The notes below the pieces were generated by a model. The model searched no databases, was not told where the DNA came from, and worked only from the letters and a program-made list of their open reading frames with translations. A DNA stretch of 64,000 bases. Source: an uncultured Chitinophagaceae bacterium. Lineage in GTDB: Bacteria > Bacteroidota > Bacteroidia > Chitinophagales > Chitinophagaceae. A program made the translations under genes and the position numbers. This document shows, piece after piece, positions 17,200-24,181 of the stretch (the stretch's first letter is position 1; every line of letters starts with the position of its first letter). The stretch is taken from positions 186,001-250,000 of the forward strand of contig CALGAP010000005.1 in NCBI GenBank assembly GCA_937958995.1, given 5' to 3'.

Positions 17200-18486
17200 C
17201 TAAGAATTACCTACGCTGTGTTTCGCAGAATTCTTCAGCAAAGCATTTCCCACGGCACAATCCAGGCATCGTCGTTCGTCGCAATAGTTTGTCTTCAATT
17301 CTTTCAATGCCTGTGAGTCGAAAGCATTTTTATTGGCGATGCATAACTGGCTAAAACCAAAGGTGATGGTGTTTTTCTCCGACGCAAGTTCCCGCAGCCA
17401 TTGTAACGCCCGTTCGGTGTATTGGTCTTCTTTATGCAAACGTCCGTATGCAAACAAGAGTGGCACCACGGTATTGATGATCACGTTGTCAACCATTGTT
17501 TCGCCCAGCTTCTTGGGTTTGAAACCGGCGCTTTCTGAAAAATTATAATGATAGTGCCAGAAATCATTAGCGGTAACCGAAAACAGTTGCCGCAGGGTCT
17601 CCATAGACTCCGTCTCACGAATTACGGAAAACAAATGCGCTGAACTGTGAATCAGCATGGCCAGTTGGGCCAGCCTGATCGTCGGAAATGCTGAAGGCCG
17701 CATGCGCAAAAAATGCACGCGCTCGCATATCGGCTGCAGATTATATTTTTTCTGGAGAAAACGGTATTCTTTCTGCAGCATGATCGGGTAATGGGCCACG
17801 AATTTCTCATTCAACAGCCCAGCCTGCCCCATCAGCAAGGCTTCCAGTTGTATGACCTGGTTCTTATGCCTGGCCAGCAGACTTAACGGCAGACTACGCG
17901 CAATGGACTCAAAGGCATCGGTATTCACCACAATTCCAAAGTTTCTTGCCAGCAGCCACCAGCAGGTCTCATCCCAATGATGCCTGTTTTCGAGCAAGTA
18001 AGCAAAGATGATGCTTGCCTTTCGCTGCAAACGTTCAATCACCAGTCTTTCCTTCCAGCTTATCCATATTATTTCATCCACTTCTCCTGCACCTCTTCCG
18101 CAGGGAATGTACGACTGGCTTTGCATCCATTCTTCGTAGTGTTGCAAAAGCAGTTTGGGCACCAGGTTGCAAAGCTCAAACACGGGCATCTTCCCCACTT
18201 TGCCCGGCATATCGTCCTGCCATACCACGTGCAGCACCACGTTATCGTAGTTGCGGTCGTGCTGGTGGGCATGTCGGTACCAGTCTGATGTCTTTACATG
18301 CAACTCCACATGTCCTGCCCAAAGCGTGTTGCCAATACGAATCTTGGCATTCAGAAAATCGGGTCCCTGGTTGGTATTGTACACACCGGGATAAATTACC
18401 TGGAAATGTTCGCCATCGGTCAGTTGCAGCGGCTGCCGGTTGAAATACCGGAACTGCCAAATGAATTGGAGTAAACGTTCATTCAT
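17200..18486 (-). CDS. DUF2851 family protein
   Basis: 428 residues, matching the Bacteroidota DUF2851 family in length. The N-terminal part carries the most conserved-looking block: YNTNQGPDFLNAKIRIG, GHVELHVKTSDWYRH and NYDNVVLHVVWQDD. The middle and C-terminal parts are helical. Near the end there is a Cys cluster (NYCDERRCLDCAVGNALL). The family has no established function that I know. The PDF...VELHV...K pattern faintly recalls a PD-(D/E)XK nuclease core, but this is only a speculation. No signal peptide or membrane segment is seen. Confidence 0.85.
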   Translation of the reverse strand: MNERLLQFIWQFRYFNRQPLQLTDGEHFQVIYPGVYNTNQGPDFLNAKIRIGNTLWAGHVELHVKTSDWYRHAHQHDRNYDNVVLHVVWQDDMPGKVGKMPVFELCNLVPKLLLQHYEEWMQSQSYIPCGRGAGEVDEIIWISWKERLVIERLQRKASIIFAYLLENRHHWDETCWWLLARNFGIVVNTDAFESIARSLPLSLLARHKNQVIQLEALLMGQAGLLNEKFVAHYPIMLQKEYRFLQKKYNLQPICERVHFLRMRPSAFPTIRLAQLAMLIHSSAHLFSVIRETESMETLRQLFSVTANDFWHYHYNFSESAGFKPKKLGETMVDNVIINTVVPLLFAYGRLHKEDQYTERALQWLRELASEKNTITFGFSQLCIANKNAFDSQALKELKTNYCDERRCLDCAVGNALLKNSAKHSVGNS

Positions 18487-18578
18487 AGGGACAAAAAGTT
18501 TTGGGTACTTCAGGAAGTACTATTAAAAGCGGGCAGTAGTAAGAATGGAAAGATTTAGTGTGGGTGAAACCGTGAGTT

Positions 18579-18611
18579 CAAAAATAAGGTATTTTACAAA
18601 TACCGATCAAA
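18579..18611 (-). promoter_or_regulatory. Putative promoter of the DUF2851 gene
   Basis: On the minus strand TTTG (18611-18608) is followed after 21 bases by TATTTTTG (18586-18579), which fits the Bacteroidota -33/-7 pattern. It overlaps the maf stop codon and would give a leader of about 85 bases. The region is AT-rich, so chance matches are possible. Confidence 0.4.
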
Positions 18612-19179
18612 AATTTTTTAGGGCCTGCACCACGCGACTCACGGGTAGTCCCATTACGTTGTAGAAATCGCCGGCGATACTTTTTATACCCACCACGCCA
18701 ATCCATTCCTGGATGGCATAAGCGCCGGCTTTGTCGTAAGGTTTGTACTTGTCAACGTAGAACGTTATTTGCTCCGGGGTCAATTCATGAAACCATACAT
18801 CCGTTTTATCAGAAAAAGCAATTTCCTTTTTCCCGTCGGTAATCACCACGCCGGTAATTACCTGGTGTTTTTGCCCGGATAGTTGCGATAGTATTTGCAA
18901 TGCATGCTCCCGGTCGCCGGGTTTGCCGATAATCTCATTTCCCAGCACAACAATGGTATCGGCCGCTATCACAATGCTGCCATGGGTTACCTTCCCGCTC
19001 TGCTGCACAGCCAATGCTTTTTGCCTGGCTATGTATACGGGCACTTCCTCAACGCTTAGTTCATCCGGGTAATCTTCCGAAGTGGGTTGTACAATTACTG
19101 CTACTGGTATTTCTGCCCATTCTAATAATTGTTTGCGCCGCGGCGATTGCGAAGCCAATACTATCGGTCGATTTTTCAT
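18607..19179 (-). CDS. maf: Maf-like nucleoside triphosphate pyrophosphatase
   Basis: 190 residues, the full Maf length. The N-terminal signature ASQSPRRKQLLEWAEI and the internal VIAADTIVVLGNEIIGKP are the substrate- and metal-binding motifs of Maf/HAM1-type house-cleaning pyrophosphatases. The ENDYPDELS-like part here reads SEDYPDELSVEEVPVYIARQ, and the C-terminus DFYNVMGLPVSRV is typical. It hydrolyses non-canonical NTPs or dTTP/UTP in the cytosol. Its start codon follows the UbiA stop directly, so the two and the HAD gene before them form one transcript. Confidence 0.93.
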   Translation of the reverse strand: MKNRPIVLASQSPRRKQLLEWAEIPVAVIVQPTSEDYPDELSVEEVPVYIARQKALAVQQSGKVTHGSIVIAADTIVVLGNEIIGKPGDREHALQILSQLSGQKHQVITGVVITDGKKEIAFSDKTDVWFHELTPEQITFYVDKYKPYDKAGAYAIQEWIGVVGIKSIAGDFYNVMGLPVSRVVQALKNF

Positions 19180-20115
19180 CTACAGATACATTTTGAAAAA
19201 TATCATTGACAAGATTCCGGTCAACATCACAAATTTCAGGCCGTTGCTGATATGATGATAATCTTCGGGTAATTTGGCAGTATATAATTTCCGAAGAAGA
19301 TATATTAAAGGAAGAACGATCAGCAGCGTGCAGTACAAGGCCGGCCACCACCATTGGAAGGGCAACACGTAGATCTGCACAATAACCAATGCGGCAATCA
19401 ACACCACCATCCAGGTGGCTGCAAATACTTTCGAGGCATTCACCCCCCACACTATCGGCATGGTGCGGCAACCATAGCGTTCATCGCCGGGCATGTCTTC
19501 CATGTCTTTTACCACTTCGCGAATCACAGAAATGATAAAGGCAAAACCTGCGTATAAGAAAGTAAGTCGTATCAGCTTGAGATTGTTGTCATCAATCGAG
19601 TCGATATTTTGCCCCAGTCTCCATTGCAGCAAACCCACCACCAGCACCACCCAGGCCGTCATCAGCGAGATGATAATGTTTCCGCTCAGCATTCTTTTCT
19701 TGAACGTGGTACTGTAAAACCAAAGACCGATCACGCAACCCGTGTTGGCAAATCCCAACCACCAGGCGCCTGTTCTCCAACTGAGGTAAAAACTAATGGC
19801 AATGCCCAGCATAGACAGGGTCATGTGCCAGAGAATAGCCCAGCGACGGCGGATATGCTTATCCACCACCAGCTTTTGCGGCTTATTAATGAGATCGATA
19901 TTGAGGTCAAAATAGTCGTTGATGATATACCCTGCGGCGGCGATGAGTATGGAGGCCACCACCAGCAATGCAAAATAAGGTAGAGGCAATGCATCACTAT
20001 GCCACTCGTGCATCAGGGGTTGCACTATGGCATATTGAAACAATACCTGCGTCAACGCAATGAAGAGCAGGTTAAGCACACGGATAAGGCGAAAAAAGGC
20101 AACCAATAATTTCAT
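19180..20115 (-). CDS. UbiA-family prenyltransferase (geranylgeranylglycerol-phosphate geranylgeranyltransferase-like)
   Basis: About 311 residues from the ATG at 20115; an upstream TTG at 20154 would overlap the HAD gene. Eight to nine hydrophobic segments are visible. The first Asp-rich motif reads NDYFDLNIDLINKP and the second REVVKDMEDMPGDERYG, as in the UbiA superfamily, and the second motif is closest to the DGGGP-synthase/GGGP transferase branch. These are inner-membrane enzymes that attach prenyl chains to an acceptor. The acceptor in Bacteroidota is not certain. It lies between a KdsC-like phosphatase and maf on one strand. Confidence 0.88.
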   Translation of the reverse strand: MKLLVAFFRLIRVLNLLFIALTQVLFQYAIVQPLMHEWHSDALPLPYFALLVVASILIAAAGYIINDYFDLNIDLINKPQKLVVDKHIRRRWAILWHMTLSMLGIAISFYLSWRTGAWWLGFANTGCVIGLWFYSTTFKKRMLSGNIIISLMTAWVVLVVGLLQWRLGQNIDSIDDNNLKLIRLTFLYAGFAFIISVIREVVKDMEDMPGDERYGCRTMPIVWGVNASKVFAATWMVVLIAALVIVQIYVLPFQWWWPALYCTLLIVLPLIYLLRKLYTAKLPEDYHHISNGLKFVMLTGILSMIFFKMYL

Positions 20116-20150
20116 TGGGTTATGCTGGTTTGGCGTTTTAAGGTTCCGGG

Positions 20151-20672
20151 TCAACGGCTGGGGGTATCGGTATAAAGTTCCCAGTGATTGTTCAGCTTCA
20201 GGACTTTTTCAATGACATCGCGTACGCAACCCTGGCCTCCTGCCACCGGGGAAATATAGGCGGAGGTATCGCGAATTTCCGTAGCGGCATCTGCGGGGCA
20301 GCAACTCAATCCCGCCTCCTGCATTACCTCGTAGTCGGGTATGTCGTCACCCATAAACAGAATTTCAGGCTTCTGCAGGTTATGCTGCTGCATATATTCC
20401 TGCAGTTTCTTCTTTTTGTCGGTGACGTTCATATACACATCGTTCACGCCTAACTTGTTAAGCCGGGTGATGACGGGTTCCGACATGCTGCCGCTGATGA
20501 TCGCTACGCGATATCCTTTCTTAATGGCCAGTTGCAAAGCAAAGCCATCTTTGATATGCATGCGGCGAATGAATTGCCCATCGGGAAAAATAAAGAGCGC
20601 GCCATCGGTCAACACACCATCCAGGTCGAATACAAAAGTGGTGATCTGCTTGAACCGGTCTAATAGAGTCAT
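20151..20672 (-). CDS. HAD-family phosphatase, KdsC-like (3-deoxy-D-manno-octulosonate 8-phosphate phosphatase)
   Basis: About 173 residues from the ATG at 20672; the longer frame to 20753 would run through a transcription terminator. HAD motifs are clear: FVFDLDGVLTDG with both Asp residues, AIISGSMS, and KPEILFMGDDIPDYEVM. The small, cap-less form fits KdsC, which dephosphorylates KDO-8-phosphate in lipopolysaccharide synthesis. The C-terminal GGQGCVRDVIEKVL also fits that family. No other KDO gene is in the window, so the substrate rests on the family match. Confidence 0.88.
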   Translation of the reverse strand: MTLLDRFKQITTFVFDLDGVLTDGALFIFPDGQFIRRMHIKDGFALQLAIKKGYRVAIISGSMSEPVITRLNKLGVNDVYMNVTDKKKKLQEYMQQHNLQKPEILFMGDDIPDYEVMQEAGLSCCPADAATEIRDTSAYISPVAGGQGCVRDVIEKVLKLNNHWELYTDTPSR

Positions 20673-20714
20673 GGTGGTTGAGTTAGCAAATAGAGCAGCA
20701 AAAATAGGTGAAAA

Positions 20715-20752
20715 TAAAAAACCGCTCCGGTTTAGCCAGAACGGTTTCAACA
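20715..20752 (-). terminator. Rho-independent terminator after the S41 protease gene
   Basis: On the minus strand AAACCGTTCTGG, a five-base loop and CCGGAGCGGTTT form an imperfect stem, followed by a T-tract (TTTTTTATTTT). It lies 20 bases after the protease stop codon. Confidence 0.85.
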
Positions 20753-20771
20753 AGCTTTTATTATTTATCTC

Positions 20772-22940
20772 TTATTTCTTGGTATTATATACCACATTCT
20801 TGAGTTGAATCATATCATTCATCACATGAACTGCTTCATTAAGGTATATATTAGAGCGCAGGTTCTTGATCCATTGTTTAAAGCGCTCAGATTTGCCTGC
20901 GTCATATTCAAAACGTTTCAAATCTTCGGGCAAGGCCTGCACATCCAGCTCAGTAGTGAGTTTGCTAAGCGATTCTAATTGCTTGATGGCTTCTTTGGCT
21001 TTTTTCTGCTCAGCCTGGAATTTTTTCAGGTTCAGTGTATAAACCTTATTGTCCTGTTTGGCCAGGAATTCGGCATGTGCACGGATCTTGCTGAATACTT
21101 CATTGGCTTTCTGGCGCTCGAGGCTTGCCTTTTTGATCGGCTCCAGGTCGAGGCCATATTTCCAGGGTTTATAGTCAGCTTTCTGGATTTCGTCCCAGGG
21201 CAATGCGCCGGGATTGTCTTTTTCGCGCAGCTTGCTGAATTCAAAAATATCCGGCAGTGCTATATCGGATGAAACGCCACGCAACTGCGTAGAGCCTCCA
21301 TTGATGCGATAGAATTTTTGCAGGGTGAGTTTCACGGTACCAAGATCGCTGTTGGGATCAAGGAAGCCCATGGTTTTGTCAAGACCAATATTGCGTTGCA
21401 CAGTGCCTTTGCCATAGGTAGAAGAACTGCCAATGATGATGCCGCGGTTATAATCCTGTATGGCCGCAGCGAAAATTTCAGACGCCGATGCACTGAATTC
21501 ATCTACCATTACAGCCAGGGGACCGTCGTATAATGCAGTCTTATCGCGGTCGTAATAGATCTGCGGTTGTTTGCCGTCGCGGTCTCTTACCTGCACCACA
21601 GGACCACCTTCAATGAACAAACCTACCATTTGCACCACATCATACAGCGAACCGCCGCCATTGCTGCGCAGGTCCATAATGATGCCATCCACTTTCTGCT
21701 CTTTCAGTTTGATAATTTCCTTGCGTACATCTTCCGAGCAGCGGGGGCCTTTCGGGTTATCGAAATCGGCATAAAATTCAGGCAGGTATATCAATCCGAT
21801 CTTGCTGCCACCCTGGTTGATGATGGCGCTGCGCGCAAATGTTTCGTCTTGTATAATTTCATCGCGGATAAGACTTACCACTTTGATGGAACCGTCTGCC
21901 TTTCGCAGGGTGAGTCTTACTTCGGTTCCTTTTTTACCACGAATGATTTTCACGGCATCGGGCACGGTGAAGCCAGTGAGGTCAACCGGTTCAGCATCGC
22001 CTTGCGCCACTTTCAGGATGGCATCGCCAATGCTGATTTCGCCGCTTTTCCAGGCGGGACTACCGGTAAGCAAGGTACCAATCTTGATATTGCCGTCTTC
22101 TTCCCGCAGTGAGGCACCGATACCAAAGAATCTTCCGCTCATTTCTTCATCAAAATATCTCTTATCTACGGGCGGGAAGAAAGTGGTATGCGGGTCAAAC
22201 GATTCGGTGATAGTTTTTACGTATTCGTTGAAACGGTCGTCTTCATCGTTCAGTTTAACTTTCATGCGCTCGTAGGCGCGGCGCATGATCTTGAGCACCT
22301 GTTCGCGCGCTTCTTTTTCCAGCTCTTCGTCTTTTTTTGCTACGAAATCCGGAGTGCCCTTATTCTTCTCACGACGTTCCAGCAGGTCGGCATAGCGCTC
22401 AAGGGTCATATACTTGAGACGTTTGCGCCAGGCTTCGCGGCGCTCGCTTTCATTTTTGGGATAATCCAGCTGGTCGGGATCGAGGTTAGCTGTTTCGTCT
22501 TTCGTAAAATCGAAGGGCCTGGCAAGTATTTCGGTAAAAATTGCCTCGATTTCGGGAACACGTTTCTTATAGATTTCGGAAACGGCGGGCACAAACTGAA
22601 TGCTGCCGCCCTTGATTTCATCGTCTAAGCGTGTTTCAAATTTTTTCAGCTGCTGAATATCGGACTGCAGCAGAATATTCTTCTGCGGGTCAATTTTCTC
22701 GGCGAGGTATTTCCTGAAAATATCCTTTGAGAAGTTGTCGTCAATTTTCTTAGGGCTGTAGTGGATTTCTGTCAGCATCTCCCCCACGTTGTGGAGAATC
22801 TTTTCATATTTACTGGGCGGATTTCCACCATTGCCAGCCAGTCCAAAGGTCTTAAACGCAACAAACAAACCGGCAGCAAGTATCAGGAGAACGACAGGCA
22901 AGTTCTTGGTCTTAAACATATTTCTGATTGCTTTTGACAT
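20772..22940 (-). CDS. Carboxy-terminal (tail-specific) processing protease, S41 family
   Basis: 722 residues, the long Prc/Tsp-like form. A single hydrophobic N-terminal segment (VVLLILAAGLFVAF) anchors or exports it. A helical N-terminal region is followed by a PDZ domain (GIGASLREEDGNIKIGTLL to about residue 330) and the S41 catalytic domain with the Ser in VDEFSASASEIFAA and the Lys in SSTYGKGTVQ, then a helical C-terminal region of the DUF3340 type. It degrades or trims proteins from their C-terminus in the periplasm. A second ATG at 22919 (MFKTKNL) is an alternative start. It is monocistronic, with its own terminator. Confidence 0.94.
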   Translation of the reverse strand: MSKAIRNMFKTKNLPVVLLILAAGLFVAFKTFGLAGNGGNPPSKYEKILHNVGEMLTEIHYSPKKIDDNFSKDIFRKYLAEKIDPQKNILLQSDIQQLKKFETRLDDEIKGGSIQFVPAVSEIYKKRVPEIEAIFTEILARPFDFTKDETANLDPDQLDYPKNESERREAWRKRLKYMTLERYADLLERREKNKGTPDFVAKKDEELEKEAREQVLKIMRRAYERMKVKLNDEDDRFNEYVKTITESFDPHTTFFPPVDKRYFDEEMSGRFFGIGASLREEDGNIKIGTLLTGSPAWKSGEISIGDAILKVAQGDAEPVDLTGFTVPDAVKIIRGKKGTEVRLTLRKADGSIKVVSLIRDEIIQDETFARSAIINQGGSKIGLIYLPEFYADFDNPKGPRCSEDVRKEIIKLKEQKVDGIIMDLRSNGGGSLYDVVQMVGLFIEGGPVVQVRDRDGKQPQIYYDRDKTALYDGPLAVMVDEFSASASEIFAAAIQDYNRGIIIGSSSTYGKGTVQRNIGLDKTMGFLDPNSDLGTVKLTLQKFYRINGGSTQLRGVSSDIALPDIFEFSKLREKDNPGALPWDEIQKADYKPWKYGLDLEPIKKASLERQKANEVFSKIRAHAEFLAKQDNKVYTLNLKKFQAEQKKAKEAIKQLESLSKLTTELDVQALPEDLKRFEYDAGKSERFKQWIKNLRSNIYLNEAVHVMNDMIQLKNVVYNTKK

Positions 22941-22945
22941 CTTCT

Positions 22946-22953
22946 CAAAAATA
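22946..22953 (-). promoter_or_regulatory. Possible -7 element of the S41 protease gene
   Basis: TATTTTTG on the minus strand fits TAnnTTTG exactly. It is only six bases from the ATG at 22940, which would favour the internal ATG at 22919 as the true start. No good -33 element is seen. Confidence 0.3.
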
Positions 22954-23021
22954 ACGATAAAACGCTATGGTTGTTGCCGCTGGGAAAGTTAAAGTTGGGG
23001 GGATGCTGCCGCCCGTTTTTG

Positions 23022-23152
23022 GGTTCGGGGTTGGGGGTTTCGGGTTGCTACCGCGCCGTTTAATCGCTACCTGGTTTTATTAATCGCTAACTAATTTCAA
23101 AAGTTGCAATCTGCATCAGAAGAACCCGAAACGCTAACCTTCAACCCGAAAC
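23022..23152. repeat. Low-complexity inverted repeat of GTTTCGGGTT / AACCCGAAAC units
   Basis: The left part (23022-23048) is made of GGTTCGGGG and GTTTCGGGTT units. The right part (23122-23152) has two copies of their exact complement AACCCGAAAC. Between them the 10-mer TTAATCGCTA occurs twice (about 23060 and 23080). The same AACCCGAAAC-like units recur at 53291-53330. No coding capacity is seen here. Confidence 0.5.
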
Positions 23153-23156
23153 AGAA

Positions 23157-23178
23157 ACGCCCGACAATCGTCGGGCGT
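23157..23178 (-). terminator. Terminator of tRNA-His
   Basis: Perfect stem CGCCCGAC / GTCGGGCG with a four-base loop, starting five bases after the tRNA 3' end on the minus strand and followed by TTTCTGTTT. Confidence 0.8.
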
Positions 23179-23182
23179 TTAG

Positions 23183-23257
23183 GGTGGCAGACCGGGCTCG
23201 AACCGGCGACCCTCAGAACCACAATCTGATGCTCTAACCAACTGAGCTACAGCCACC
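23183..23257 (-). tRNA. tRNA-His (GTG)
   Basis: The minus strand folds into a standard cloverleaf: D-arm GCTC...GAGC, anticodon stem TCAGA/TCTGA with the loop TTGTGGT (anticodon GTG), and T-arm GCCGG TTCGAGC CCGGT. The acceptor stem is GTGGCTG/CTGCCAC with one mismatch. The extra G at position -1 (23257) and C at 73 (23183), the histidine identity elements, are both present. CCA is not encoded. Confidence 0.97.
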
Positions 23258-23444
23258 GTGACAGGAAGCGCAAAATTAGCGTAAAAAACATTGATTGCAA
23301 AAAAATCACGGACCTGGCAGGGATAAAAAAGGATCACTCAAATCATCTGTTACATCCGCGTATCCTGCGTAATCCCAATAAATCCGCGATTAATATCCTT
23401 GATTGCGCTTTCTTTGCAGGATGAAAAAAATTTAAACTGATTCG

Positions 23445-24053
23445 ATGATCTGGATTTATATTCTGATTCCCCTTATCTCGGCTTTTATAGGTTGGATGAC
23501 GAACTGGGTTGCCATTAAGATGCTTTTTCACCCCGTGAAACCTGTGAAATTCCTGGGTATGACTTTCCAGGGAATTTTTCCCAAGAGGCAGCAGCAGTTT
23601 GCGGAGAAGCTGGGAAGACTGGTGAGCAATGAACTGCTATCCTTCACTGATATAGAACAGAAGATCACCAGCCCGGAAAATCTCAAAAAAATTCTGCCGC
23701 ATGTAGAACAACACATCGATCAGTTTCTGCGCGAAAAGATCAGCGATGTATTTCCCGTCATCAGCATGTTTATCGGCGATAAGACCATCAACCAGCTGAA
23801 GACTGTCTTTATGCAGGAACTCGAAAATATCTTCCCCGTACTGATGAAGAATTATATGAATAATCTTAAGGAGGAGCTTGACCTCGAAAGGATTGTAGTG
23901 GAAAAAGTGGCTGGGTTTTCCAGCGAAAAACTAGAATCCATTCTCTACCAGATCATGTCCAAAGAATTCCGCTTCGTGGAGATCATCGGTGGCGTACTGG
24001 GTTTAACTATTGGCCTCATTCAAGTGTTAATCACTATCGTTTTTGGGGGTTAG
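23445..24053 (+). CDS. DUF445 family membrane protein
   Basis: 202 residues. An N-terminal membrane segment (MIWIYILIPLISAFIGWMTN) carries the family motif GWMTNWVAIKMLFHP, followed by the second typical block GIFPKRQQQFAEKLGRLVSNELLS. A long helical region and a C-terminal membrane segment (GGVLGLTIGLIQVLITIVFG) complete the protein. This is the short form of DUF445 (YheB-like). The function is unknown; it is probably an inner-membrane protein with a cytosolic or periplasmic helical domain. It stands alone on the plus strand after the tRNA. Confidence 0.88.
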   Translation: MIWIYILIPLISAFIGWMTNWVAIKMLFHPVKPVKFLGMTFQGIFPKRQQQFAEKLGRLVSNELLSFTDIEQKITSPENLKKILPHVEQHIDQFLREKISDVFPVISMFIGDKTINQLKTVFMQELENIFPVLMKNYMNNLKEELDLERIVVEKVAGFSSEKLESILYQIMSKEFRFVEIIGGVLGLTIGLIQVLITIVFGG

Positions 24054-24181
24054 TACTACCGTTTATCATAATGTCATAAACTCGTCACAGGTTTATGCCA
24101 GTTTTTGCGTCTAATTGGCGATTTAGTGCCTATCGACTGGAGAAAATTTAAAACAGGTCTTTCAAAATCAATTAATTACTG

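Noticed and set aside
20673..20753. Extended N-terminus of the KdsC-like phosphatase
   Set aside because: The extra codons cover a rho-independent terminator of the upstream gene, and the HAD motif sits normally close to the ATG at 20672.
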